NCBI GenBank assembly: GCA_035557635.1
Contig: DATMDR010000022.1
Location: 1 to 64,000, forward strand
Direction: 5' to 3'
Length of the DNA: 64,000 bases
From: VRUE01 sp035557635
Lineage (GTDB): Bacteria > Actinomycetota > Thermoleophilia > Solirubrobacterales > 70-9
Within the stretch, counting starts at the first letter, position 1, and each line of letters starts with the position of its first letter. Under the pieces are notes generated by a model. That model did no database searches and was not told the DNA's origin. It saw only the letters and a program-made list of their open reading frames with translations. This document shows, piece by piece, positions 33,366 to 41,432 of this stretch. The position numbers and the translations under genes were made by a program.

Positions 33366-34586
33366 ATGCGGACCTGGATCGGGAAAGGAAGTGCCTTCGC
33401 CTGCGTCGCGATGCTCGTCGCCGGCCTCGCGCTCGGCGGCTGTGGCAGCGAGGCGGACGAGCAGGACGACGCCTCTGCCGGCGAACCCGGCCTCGTCGAC
33501 TGGCCGCTGTTCGGCCGCGTCCATCAGCGCACTCACTACCTGCCGGCGGGGCGCGCCGCGCTCGATCCGCCGCTGCGCGAAGCCTGGTCGATCAGTACCC
33601 ATGCGCTGATCGAGTTCCCGCCGGCGATCGCCGGCGGCGTCGCCTACGTCGTCAACAAGTACGGCAACGCGAAAGCGATCCGCCTGCGCGACCGCAAGGT
33701 GCTCTGGGAACGCGTCACTCACCCAAACCAGAAAGGCTCGCCGACCGACGTCACCGGCCCGACCTACCACCGCGGCCTCGTCTTCTTCGCCTTCATGGAC
33801 GGCAACTTGGTCGCGATCGACGCCGACACCGGCAAGCGTGCCTGGGTGCGCAACCTGCACACCGAGCTCGAATCCTCGCCGCTGGCGGTAGGTGGCACCC
33901 TCTACGTCGGCTCAAACGAGACCAACCTGATCGCCCTGCGCGCTTCCGACGGCAAGGTCCGCTGGCAGTTCAACGCGCCCGGCGCGATCAAAGCCAGCCC
34001 GACCTTCCACGACGGCCGCGTCTACGTCGCCGACTACAAGAGCGCGATGTTCTGCCTCGACGCGGATACCGGCAAACCGATTTGGCGCACCAACACCTCG
34101 GAGGCGCCCCCGTTCGGCGAGGGCGGCTTCTACTCCTCCCCCGCGGTCGCCTTCGGTCGCGTCTACGCCGGGCGCGACGACGGCACCGTCTTCGCCCTCG
34201 ACGCGAAGACCGGCAAGGTCGAGTGGTCCTTCCCCACCAACGACTACGTCTACGGCTCGCCGGCGGTCGCCAAGGTCCCCGGCACGCCGCCGACCGTTTA
34301 CATCGGCTCCTACGACGAGCACTTCTACGCGCTCAACGCGCTGACCGGCAAGCAGCGGTGGAAGTTCGACGTCGGTGGGCCGGTGCCGGGGACGGCGACC
34401 GTGATCGGGCACACCGTCTACACCTCGAGCTTCAAGACCCGCGACGCGATCGGCATCGACGTCCACACCCACCGCAAGACGTTCCAGCTGCGCCAGGCGG
34501 GCTACACCCCGGTCGTCTCCGACGGCCACCGCCTCTACCTGATCGGCTACTACGAGGTGATCGGCCTCGAGCCGAAGCGGCGCTGA
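33366..34586 (+). CDS. PQQ-like beta-propeller lipoprotein
   Basis: 406 aa with lipobox LALGGC (Cys26) and then at least seven propeller blades marked by repeats such as LVAIDADTGKRAWVRNL, LIALRASDGKVRWQF, MFCLDADTGKPIWRT, VFALDAKTGKVEWSF and FYALNALTGKQRWKF. These are the PQQ/BamB-type repeats. No dehydrogenase catalytic domain is present, so it is probably a scaffold or sensor at the cell envelope. Confidence 0.85.
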   Translation: MRTWIGKGSAFACVAMLVAGLALGGCGSEADEQDDASAGEPGLVDWPLFGRVHQRTHYLPAGRAALDPPLREAWSISTHALIEFPPAIAGGVAYVVNKYGNAKAIRLRDRKVLWERVTHPNQKGSPTDVTGPTYHRGLVFFAFMDGNLVAIDADTGKRAWVRNLHTELESSPLAVGGTLYVGSNETNLIALRASDGKVRWQFNAPGAIKASPTFHDGRVYVADYKSAMFCLDADTGKPIWRTNTSEAPPFGEGGFYSSPAVAFGRVYAGRDDGTVFALDAKTGKVEWSFPTNDYVYGSPAVAKVPGTPPTVYIGSYDEHFYALNALTGKQRWKFDVGGPVPGTATVIGHTVYTSSFKTRDAIGIDVHTHRKTFQLRQAGYTPVVSDGHRLYLIGYYEVIGLEPKRR

Positions 34587-34587
34587 C

Positions 34588-36048
34588 TCAGCGCCGCGGC
34601 TCGGTTTCGACACCCGTGAGGCGGACCCGCCAGCCGATGTCCTTCGCCGCGCACTTGGTCCCGAAGGCACTCCCACCGATGCGGGATAGCGTTCCCGACG
34701 CGCGCGCCCCCTTGATCCTGCCCGACATGCGAACCGTGCCTCCGGTCTCCAGTGTCCGGCGAAAGGAGAAGCGGCCCCGGCGGATCCGCTCACCGCGGAA
34801 GGAGGTTGTGTTGGTGTGCAGCTTGCCATCGGCGCAACGGGCGCGCCAGCGCAGGAAGACGGATCGAATCGAGGTCCGATCCACCGCGATGAAGATCGGC
34901 AGGTTCTGGCTGGTCGTCCCGGTGTAGAGGCCGCGCCCGAAAGGGGGAGGCTGCGGCGCCTCGATCCTGCCCGCCTGTCCGGCGGTGGCGGCCCTTCCTC
35001 CGGGCACCGTGATCCTCACCGAGGTCCTGACCTTCACCGATCCGGCATCGCGCAGGACCCTGGAGCCGCTACGCGAGAGGCGCACCAGGACTTTCGCGCT
35101 GGCTCCCCCCGGCAGGGAGAAGCGGCCTGCGCCCAGGCGGCTGAGCCTTGTGCCTACGGCCCGTTGGCTGGACCTGGCGAGGTCCACGCGCGCACGTACC
35201 GAGCAGGGAGTGGGGCCGATCGGACAACGCACGGTCAGGCCCGTGTCGACCACCGGCGAGCGCTCCGACCGGCCCGAATCCCGCAGCTCCGGCTTGCTCG
35301 TCGCGAATGCTTTCGCCCGCCTCAGCGTCGGCCTGGGAGCCGGGCATAGAGCGGGTTCGGTGGCGACCTGACCGACCTCGTCAGCGGTCAGAACGCCGTC
35401 GTAGACCAAGAGGCAGGCAAGCGCCCCGGCCGACTCCTCACCACCCGCCGGGCCGCTGGTGTTGTCCTGGAAGAGCCGCAGCGTCCCGGGGCCGAGATCG
35501 AAGTCTTTGGAGGCGGTCGCGGCGACGACCTCGGCGCCGTTCACGTACGCGACCACCCGCTGCGAGCCGTCGGCGGCAGGCGCGCTGGTGAAAGCGACCT
35601 GGGCGTAGGACTCGTCGAACACGATCCCGCCGCGGGTGGGCCTGCCGTCGCTGCCGTAGATGACCGCATTCCCGCTGTAGTCGTAGAAGCCGTTGTCGGA
35701 CGTGCTGTTGCTGAAGTCGAGGATGCGCCTGAAGCGCTCGAGGTCGTCCAGGCGGAACAGCAGCACCACCGAGTAGCTGCGTGGGTCAACCAGCCCGGCC
35801 GTGCCCAGGGCGAGCCCGCTGCCCCTGGGGAACCTCAGCACCTGCCGCCTGACGCCATCGACGGTCTCGAAGGCGAAGCGGTTACCCGCCCCGAGATTCG
35901 TGAGGTCGGGCGCGCCGGCAACCGCAGAAGCCAGGTTGCCCTGCAGCTGGTAGTTGGCCTTCAGCGTGGCAGCACCCGCGCTCTCGCCCGCGCCGAGCAC
36001 GATCGCCGCGGCGACCAGCACTCCAGCGATTCCCCTTGCCCCCTGCAC
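34588..36048 (-). CDS. Secreted LamG/concanavalin-like protein
   Basis: 486 aa. Signal peptide 1-27 (ending AGAAT); residues 30-235 form a LamG-like jelly-roll (YQLQGNLASAV, SYSVVLLFRLDDLERFRRILDF, RVVAYVNGAEVVAA, ALACLLVYDGVLTADEVGQV). The rest (about 260-480) holds two Cys-bearing beta domains of the type seen in Thermoleophilia surface proteins. Carbohydrate binding is the usual LamG role. Confidence 0.8.
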   Translation of the reverse strand: MQGARGIAGVLVAAAIVLGAGESAGAATLKANYQLQGNLASAVAGAPDLTNLGAGNRFAFETVDGVRRQVLRFPRGSGLALGTAGLVDPRSYSVVLLFRLDDLERFRRILDFSNSTSDNGFYDYSGNAVIYGSDGRPTRGGIVFDESYAQVAFTSAPAADGSQRVVAYVNGAEVVAATASKDFDLGPGTLRLFQDNTSGPAGGEESAGALACLLVYDGVLTADEVGQVATEPALCPAPRPTLRRAKAFATSKPELRDSGRSERSPVVDTGLTVRCPIGPTPCSVRARVDLARSSQRAVGTRLSRLGAGRFSLPGGASAKVLVRLSRSGSRVLRDAGSVKVRTSVRITVPGGRAATAGQAGRIEAPQPPPFGRGLYTGTTSQNLPIFIAVDRTSIRSVFLRWRARCADGKLHTNTTSFRGERIRRGRFSFRRTLETGGTVRMSGRIKGARASGTLSRIGGSAFGTKCAAKDIGWRVRLTGVETEPRR

Positions 36049-36150
36049 GAACCGATCCTATAGCTACCTTTGAGCGGCAATGGCGGTGACACTGAGCGCG
36101 TCAACCCAACCTCGGCGACAGTCGAGCCCGTAACCGGAGAGGATAGGTAG

Positions 36151-36408
36151 ATGCCCCCGCCCCGCCGCCTGAAAAAGCAGGCCGAACCCGTCGACTACGG
36201 CTGGGTGATCTCGTTCGGCTGCAAATCCGCCGGCGAGCTCCGGCGTCTCAAGGTCGACACCGACCCGGCCAGCGACACGCGACCAATCGAAGTCCCGTGC
36301 GCCTGCGGTGAGGTCCACCGCGTGATCGTCTCCCCGTACCGGCGTCGGCGCTCCGCGGAGGAGCCGTTCGACCTCGAGGTCTCCTCGCTCGACGAGCTGC
36401 GTTCTTAG
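36151..36408 (+). CDS. Small Cys-containing protein, paralogue 1
   Basis: 85 aa. The central part FGCKSAGELRRLKVDTDPASD... PCACGEVHRV contains Cys24, Cys49, Cys51 and His55, a possible zinc site. About 86% identical to the protein at 39991, and the upstream 25 bp (ACCGGAGAGGATAGGTAG) are also shared. Function unknown. Confidence 0.7.
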   Translation: MPPPRRLKKQAEPVDYGWVISFGCKSAGELRRLKVDTDPASDTRPIEVPCACGEVHRVIVSPYRRRRSAEEPFDLEVSSLDELRS

Positions 36409-36482
36409 GGAAGGCCTGGGGGTAGCTGCACTGACCGTCCCGGGATAGGCTCGGGGTACCCACTCGAACCTGGAGGGAACCG

Positions 36483-37292
36483 ATGAACGCGAACAAGGAA
36501 TTGTGGGAGAAGGGCGATTTCACCCGTATCGCCGAGAGCATGCGGGAGAGCGGCGAAGCGCTCGTCGCCGAGCTGGGCGTCACCGACGGCCTCAAAGTGC
36601 TGGACCTCGGCTGTGGCGACGGGACCACCGCCGTGCCGGCGGCTCAGCTCGGGGCGGATGTCCTGGGCGTCGACATCGCCGCCAACCTCGTCGCGGCGGG
36701 CAACGCGCGCGCCCAAGCACTCGGCCTGGCGAATTGCAGGCTCCAGGAGGGCGACGCAACGGACCTGAGTGAGCTCGATGACGAGAGCTTCGACCTGGTG
36801 GTCAGCATCTTCGGCGCGATGTTCGCTCCCAAGCCATTCGACGTGGCCAAGGAGATGGTCCGGGTGACCAAGCCCGGCGGCCGGATCGTGATGGGGAACT
36901 GGATTCCCAACGACCCGACCCTGGTCGCGCAGATCTTGAAGATCAGCGCCTCCTACTCGCCCCCGCCTCCGGAGGGCTTCGTCAGCCCGATGACCTGGGG
37001 CGTGGAGGACGAGGTGATCGCGCGCTTCACCGCCGCCGGGGTGCCGGAGGATCAGATCTCCTTCCAGAGAAGCACCTACACCTTCGACTACCCGGGTCCG
37101 CCGTCGGAGCTGGTCGCCGAGTTCAAGAGCTACTACGGACCGACCATGAACGCGTTCGCGGCGGCAGCGGCGGACGGCCGCGAGGCCGATCTCCGGGCGG
37201 AGCTGGAGGAGCTGTTCAATGAGCAGAACACCAGCGAGGACGGGGCCACTTCGATCCCGGCCACTTTTCTGCGGGTGACGGTCCAGCGATAG
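36483..37292 (+). CDS. Class I SAM-dependent methyltransferase
   Basis: 269 aa; motif I VLDLGCGDGTTAVPAAQLG (about residues 39-57), acidic loop GVDIA, motif post-I EGDATDLSELDDESFDLVVS and post-II RVTKPGGRIVMGNW, as in UbiE/COQ5-like methyltransferases. A GGAGG ribosome site precedes the ATG. Substrate unknown. It ends 12 bp before the tRNA-Trp fragment. Confidence 0.88.
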   Translation: MNANKELWEKGDFTRIAESMRESGEALVAELGVTDGLKVLDLGCGDGTTAVPAAQLGADVLGVDIAANLVAAGNARAQALGLANCRLQEGDATDLSELDDESFDLVVSIFGAMFAPKPFDVAKEMVRVTKPGGRIVMGNWIPNDPTLVAQILKISASYSPPPPEGFVSPMTWGVEDEVIARFTAAGVPEDQISFQRSTYTFDYPGPPSELVAEFKSYYGPTMNAFAAAAADGREADLRAELEELFNEQNTSEDGATSIPATFLRVTVQR

Positions 37293-37304
37293 CGACTCAG
37301 GGAA

Positions 37305-37352
37305 AGCGGGGCAGCCAGGACTCGAACCTGGAATCGCCGGTTTTGGAGACCG
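37305..37352 (-). repeat. tRNA-Trp 3' fragment (candidate attachment site)
   Basis: These 48 bp are identical to 40269-40316, the 3' half of tRNA-Trp from discriminator to anticodon loop. The match stops inside the anticodon stem. The arrangement mirrors the tRNA-His fragment at 15433. Confidence 0.85.
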
Positions 37353-37405
37353 ACTCCGGCCTTTGCGCCTCGGAACCTAATCAGGGCGGGCATCGGCGGC
37401 GAGAC

Positions 37406-37795
37406 TTATTCCGCAGCGGCGACCCGGGGCATGCGGCGACGCTCGATCTCGGTGACCGTCGAATCCGGGTCTGGGACCTGGAGGACAACCTCCTCGAGTC
37501 GCGGCCACCCCGCTCCAGTTGGATCGAGCTTGAGATGAATCACCTGGCGCGGGTTCTCGAAAGAAAGAAAGAGCCACCGCCCGCGCTGCCTGAACAATCC
37601 GTGCAGCGAGCGACCAAGCGCGTAGCCGGCGATGCGGAGAAGTCCTCGCTTGTCGTCAAACGGCTCGGTCGAAACCAAGACGATCCGGCTATACGGGACG
37701 CTCAACCGCCGTCGCAGCGTCTTGAGCGACAAGAGTCCGGTGAATCTCACTTCGACGGCCTCATCAGATAGGTGAACGTGACGCGAGAAAGCCAT
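37406..37795 (-). CDS. PH-like domain protein
   Basis: 129 aa from ATG 37795; the frame to 37903 overlaps the radical SAM gene and lacks a ribosome site. A strand-rich pattern (VEVRFTGLLSLKTL, YSRIVLVSTEPFDDKRGLLRIAG, GRWLFLSFENPRQVIHLKLD, then a C-terminal helix) suggests a bacterial PH-like fold. Function unknown; downstream of the radical SAM gene. Confidence 0.6.
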   Translation of the reverse strand: MAFSRHVHLSDEAVEVRFTGLLSLKTLRRRLSVPYSRIVLVSTEPFDDKRGLLRIAGYALGRSLHGLFRQRGRWLFLSFENPRQVIHLKLDPTGAGWPRLEEVVLQVPDPDSTVTEIERRRMPRVAAAE

Positions 37796-37851
37796 GGCGA
37801 TACCTGTGAGCGATTGTAATCGGGGGCCTGGGCCGACCCAGGCCCTCAGGG

Positions 37852-38904
37852 CTACTCGGGCTCCGCAGCGCCGCGCGCCGCGTCGAAGTGGAACATCATC
37901 CACTCCTGGAAACAGACGTCGGCCAGCTTGTTGAGGTGCTGCTCAGTGATCACCTTACGAACCTTCGGATCCTTGTAGATGCGTATGCATGCCTGGCAGC
38001 GATGGGCATACATATCCTCCCACTCGATCGAGGCGTCGAGCTCCGCTGCCCAGGCGAGAATCTTCTCCGGACCCTCAATCTGGATCCAGCGCTTGAGGAA
38101 ATCATCGGCTGCACGCTCATCCGCCTCTGTGATGCTCGTACTGCCGATCATGCCCAATTGCAGCTCCGGGATGTTCCGCATCCCGAGCCCACAGCATGCG
38201 GCGATTCGTCCGTCAGCCTGCACCGTGGTGGTGGTCAGGATACTGTCGCAACCCGTCCGCGAAGCGAGATTTTGACGATTGGCAGCCTGGCCATTGGGAT
38301 ACTCGTAGGTGCGCGTCGGTGAAAGCGGCATCCAGGGACTCTCGTGAAAGCTAACGCGGGCCTCCGGGCGTCGGTCGAGCATGGCCTCGTAGAGGGGGTG
38401 GGACTCCACGGTGTCACGACTGATGTCGCGGCCATCGACTACCTCGATCATCACCGCGACAGTGAGATCGTGCTCCACTCCGGCCTGAATCGCACGTACA
38501 ACCGATTCGACCGGTACGAAACGATGGTGTTGGTCGCCGGTGCTCACATTGAGCTCATTGAGTCCAGCCTCCACCCATGTCCGCATGGCCTCGCCCGCCG
38601 CCTCAACGCTCTCCGCCCACCAGCCGTTCGTGACCATGCGAACGACCACTCCGTGTGATGCAGCGCGGCGGATGCCGAGCAACAGGTGCTCACCGGCAAG
38701 CGTCGGCTCACCGCCAGTGAAGACGACGAGTCCATAGCCTGCGCTGGCGGCCTCGTCGATCGCTCTCAGCATGTCATCGACGGGCAGCCAAGTGTCCTCC
38801 TTCGGGCTACTCAGCGTGCCACAATGCTTACACGCGGCGGTACACCGGTAGGTGGGCATCACCGAGAGAGTGCGAGAGGACGGCCGCGGGGGGAATACGG
38901 TCAC
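37852..38904 (-). CDS. Radical SAM enzyme with SPASM-like C-terminus
   Basis: 350 aa from GTG 38904. The [4Fe-4S] motif is Cys21-x3-Cys25-x2-Cys28 (YRCTAACKHCG), followed by VVFTGGEPTLAGE and MVTNGWW. C-terminal Cys clusters (ACCGLG about residues 235-240, HRCQACIRI about 315-322) suggest additional cluster binding as in SPASM or twitch enzymes. Such enzymes often modify ribosomal peptides. The upstream gene ends 7 bp before it and is the obvious candidate partner. Confidence 0.85.
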   Translation of the reverse strand: MTVFPPRPSSRTLSVMPTYRCTAACKHCGTLSSPKEDTWLPVDDMLRAIDEAASAGYGLVVFTGGEPTLAGEHLLLGIRRAASHGVVVRMVTNGWWAESVEAAGEAMRTWVEAGLNELNVSTGDQHHRFVPVESVVRAIQAGVEHDLTVAVMIEVVDGRDISRDTVESHPLYEAMLDRRPEARVSFHESPWMPLSPTRTYEYPNGQAANRQNLASRTGCDSILTTTTVQADGRIAACCGLGMRNIPELQLGMIGSTSITEADERAADDFLKRWIQIEGPEKILAWAAELDASIEWEDMYAHRCQACIRIYKDPKVRKVITEQHLNKLADVCFQEWMMFHFDAARGAAEPE

Positions 38905-38911
38905 ACGTCGC

Positions 38912-39655
38912 TCAGGGGCTCAGGTCCCCGCGCTCACGAAGCTCGGCGGCGCGTGCTCCAAGCTCCTCAGTGAGGAGTCCGGTCATTCGCTGCAGATCCT
39001 CGCGGCTGACGGTCTTGGGCTCGACGCGGCCGATCACGACCACCGGGATCACGAATACGACCACGATAACCGCAGCGGCAGCGGCAGCCACAGAGAAGTT
39101 GACAGTCACATTGACGGACACGTTGAAGTTCACTGGTTTCGGCAGCGGCGGCAGCCTGAAGTTGCTCTCCTCCGCGAGGAGCTCCGCCGGGGTCAGGTCA
39201 GGAGTCAGGTCACGCTCTTGCGCTGCCTCCTCGAGGTCCAAGCCAATGATGGAGTTCAGCGTCTCGCGATCACCGTACTCCCACAGCGCGTGGGCAAGGT
39301 CACGAAAGAGCTCCTCGCGGGCGATCTGTACAGCCACTCGGGCCTCCTCGCCCTCGCCGGTGGTGCGGATGGCGGATTCATGCTCTTTCTGCCACTCCTC
39401 GGCCCAACGCATGAAGCGCTCGTTGCTGAGAAGCGAATAGAGAAACCTGTTGGCCTTGCCAATCTCGACGTCGGACAACGACTCCGGGAGTGGAAGAACT
39501 TGCTCGCTCAGGATGCGCACCGGGTCGGTTACGAACTCCTCCACCAGTGCATCGCTCTCACCGAGCGCATCGAAGAATTTCTGCGACCGGGATGCCAGTC
39601 CCTCATAGTGAAAGACGAGGAGGTCATCTGGAGGAGTCACGTATGGCCCTCCCAT
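38912..39655 (-). CDS. Candidate radical SAM substrate or membrane partner
   Basis: 247 aa (GTG at 39640 has the better ribosome site GGAGGG). Residues 1-165 are helical and acidic. Residues 173-209 are remarkable: a strictly alternating Val/Asn/Ser stretch (PVNFNVSVNVTVNFSV) runs into AAAAAA and a Val/Ile-rich hydrophobic stretch (VIVVVFVIPVVVIG), which could be a membrane helix or a modified core. A charged helix closes it. Cotranscribed with the radical SAM gene. No family assigned. Confidence 0.65.
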   Translation of the reverse strand: MGGPYVTPPDDLLVFHYEGLASRSQKFFDALGESDALVEEFVTDPVRILSEQVLPLPESLSDVEIGKANRFLYSLLSNERFMRWAEEWQKEHESAIRTTGEGEEARVAVQIAREELFRDLAHALWEYGDRETLNSIIGLDLEEAAQERDLTPDLTPAELLAEESNFRLPPLPKPVNFNVSVNVTVNFSVAAAAAAVIVVVFVIPVVVIGRVEPKTVSREDLQRMTGLLTEELGARAAELRERGDLSP

Positions 39656-39775
39656 TTCCAGCGGCGGCTACCTTGACCTGCACTCTCCCAATCACCCAGA
39701 GTAGTCATGGCAATGCGCATCGATCAAGGTTTATAGCGCATTAACAAAACGTCTGTCAACGGTGAAGCGCCCGGG

Positions 39776-39961
39776 TCAAGCGAGCACACAAGCGCACGAG
39801 CGACTTCTTCGCGACGGTGCTCGGCTTCGACCGCGCGCGCGAGGCCCGGCGACAGTGCTGCTGACGATCACAAACGCAGCCAGTGCCACCCAGCTCTCCT
39901 CCTCGACAATCGTGAAGCGGTGCAGCGGTGGGATCTGGAAGACCAAGGCACCCGGCGACAC
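39776..39961 (-). pseudogene. Remnant of DUF4118 (KdpD-type) sensor gene
   Basis: The frame encodes about 61 aa whose core (FQIPPLHRFTIVEEESWVALAAFVIVSSTVAG) matches the last transmembrane hairpin of DUF4118/KdpD sensor kinases. No kinase domain adjoins it, and the frame is lost on both sides, so this is a decayed fragment. It fills most of the 335 bp gap between 39656 and 39990. Confidence 0.5.
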
Positions 39962-39990
39962 TCAGGCACAAAACCGGAAAGGATGGGTAG

Positions 39991-40245
39991 ATGCCTCAGT
40001 CCCGTCGCCCGAAAAAGCCGCACGAATCTGTCGACTACGGCTGGGTGATCTCATTTGGCTGCAAGCCGGCCGGCGAGCTCCGGCGCCTAAAGGTCAAGAC
40101 CGATCCGGCCAGCGACACGCGACCGATCGAGGTCCCTTGCGTTTGCGGTGAGGTCCACCGTGTGACCGTCTCCCCGTATCGGCGTCGGCGTTCCGACGAG
40201 GAGCCGTTCGACCTAGAGGTCACGTCGCTCGACGAGCTGCGCTGA
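39991..40245 (+). CDS. Small Cys-containing protein, paralogue 2
   Basis: 84 aa, about 86% identical to the product of 36151; Cys24, Cys49, Cys51 and His55 are kept. Changes are concentrated in the N-terminal 13 residues. It lies 24 bp before tRNA-Trp, at the right end of the island. Confidence 0.7.
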   Translation: MPQSRRPKKPHESVDYGWVISFGCKPAGELRRLKVKTDPASDTRPIEVPCVCGEVHRVTVSPYRRRRSDEEPFDLEVTSLDELR

Positions 40246-40269
40246 CGCCCCAAGGCAGAGAGAAGGAGA

Positions 40270-40345
40270 GCGGGGCAGCCAGGACTCGAACCTGGAATCG
40301 CCGGTTTTGGAGACCGGTGCCTTAGCCAGTTGGGCCACTGCCCCG
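40270..40345 (-). tRNA. tRNA-Trp (CCA)
   Basis: Acceptor CGGGGCA/TGCCCCG, anticodon stem CCGGT/ACCGG with loop CTCCAAA (anticodon CCA), T-arm CCAGG/CCTGG. Position 73 reads C, which is unusual for tRNA-Trp. Its 3' half is duplicated at 37305. Confidence 0.94.
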
Positions 40346-40410
40346 AGAAAAGCCATGCTAGCCGGGCCGAGGCGCTGATCGCCGCTCGGGCTGGGGCTTG
40401 CGAATCGCTA

Positions 40411-40495
40411 TGCGGGCGGAGGGACTCGAACCCCCAAGCTCTTTCGAGCACCGGCACCTAAAGCCGGCGTGTTTTCCGAATTTCACCACGCCCGC
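40411..40495 (-). tRNA. tRNA-Leu (TAG)
   Basis: Class II tRNA: acceptor GCGGGCG/CGCCCGC, anticodon stem CCGGC/GCCGG with loop TTTAGGT (anticodon TAG), long variable arm GCTCGAAAGAGC, A73. Confidence 0.94.
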
Positions 40496-40564
40496 GCCTT
40501 GCCCATCTTAGTTGCCCGAATTTGCCTGAGAGACAGTCCTGTCGTCCACCCACGGACTATTATA

Positions 40565-40577
40565 CGAACATATGTTC
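40565..40577. promoter_or_regulatory. LexA-type SOS box
   Basis: CGAACATATGTTC fits the Gram-positive/actinobacterial LexA consensus CGAAC-RNRY-GTTC exactly and contains a 12 bp perfect palindrome. It lies 20 bp upstream of the start of the gene at 40598, so would block its promoter. Confidence 0.65.
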
Positions 40578-40597
40578 CCTATGTCTGCTATCCGGAT

Positions 40598-41356
40598 ATG
40601 AGGCCACAACACGAGGTCCTCGCGGTCCAGCAGCTAGTGGCGCAGGGCTGTTGCGATCAGGAGATTGCCCGCCGGACCGGCATTCCACGACGGACGATCT
40701 CTGGCTGGCGACGGGGAGAGCGGAAAGGCCGTTGGCGCCGTCGACGGTATTCCCACCAGTGTCAAGGTCACGATTTCTCCGAGCTCCCAGGATCGCCATA
40801 CGCCTACCTGTTGGGCCTCTATCTCGGAGATGGCTGTATCTCTGCCGGGCGACGCGGCGTCTGGCGCATACGCATCACCCTCGACTCGGCCTACCCCGGC
40901 ATCATCAGCGAGTGCTGCATTGCCCTGGAGGCGGTCTTTCCCGAAAAGAAAGCCCACCCTGGACAACGTCGCAATAGCCGGTGCGTCGATGTCTCCATGT
41001 GGTCGAAGCACTGGCCATGCTTGATCCCTCAGCATGGCCCCGGACGCAAGCACCTCCGGCCGATCGTTCTGAAGCAATGGCAAGGCGAGATCGTCGCTGC
41101 AAACCGCAAGCCCTTCATCAAGGGCCTGATCCACAGCGACGGAACGAGAATCATCGCCACAGAGCGCAAGGGGTCCTACGTGCGACGCGCGCCCCGATAT
41201 GCCTTCAGCAACAAGTCGGAGGACATCAAGCGACTCTTTTGCGAAAGCTGCGATGCGCTTGGGATCCGATGGACGCGACCGTCGGACCGACAGATCGCCA
41301 TCTACCGCAAGGAATCGGTCGCGCTGCTCGACGAGTTCGTCGGTCCCAAGCGCTAG
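40598..41356 (+). CDS. HTH protein with LAGLIDADG-like endonuclease domain
   Basis: 252 aa from ATG 40598. Residues 5-45 form a resolvase-type HTH (LAVQQLVAQGCCDQEIARRTGIPRRTISGWRRG). The C-terminal domain has two LAGLIDADG-like motifs, YLLGLYLGDGCI (about 70-81) and FIKGLIHSDGTR (about 170-181), each with the metal-binding Asp. Such stand-alone proteins are common in actinobacteria, and it is unclear whether they cut or only bind DNA. The SOS box implies induction by DNA damage. Confidence 0.78.
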   Translation: MRPQHEVLAVQQLVAQGCCDQEIARRTGIPRRTISGWRRGERKGRWRRRRYSHQCQGHDFSELPGSPYAYLLGLYLGDGCISAGRRGVWRIRITLDSAYPGIISECCIALEAVFPEKKAHPGQRRNSRCVDVSMWSKHWPCLIPQHGPGRKHLRPIVLKQWQGEIVAANRKPFIKGLIHSDGTRIIATERKGSYVRRAPRYAFSNKSEDIKRLFCESCDALGIRWTRPSDRQIAIYRKESVALLDEFVGPKR

Positions 41357-41432
41357 CCCGTGGAGGGTGCATTCCGGGGCCTTAACGCGCGACCAATGCC
41401 GCTTCGTCGCCCATAGATTCTATGATCGATCC

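Larger units (their letters stand above)
37305..40345. mobile_element. tRNA-Trp-associated island, about 3.0 kb
   Basis: Direct copies of the tRNA-Trp 3' half bound the segment in the same orientation. Inside are a PH-like protein, a radical SAM enzyme, its neighbour polypeptide, a KdpD-like gene remnant and a paralogue of the small protein at 36151. There is no integrase. Because one paralogue lies just outside the left boundary, tandem duplication followed by replacement is an alternative origin. Confidence 0.6.
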
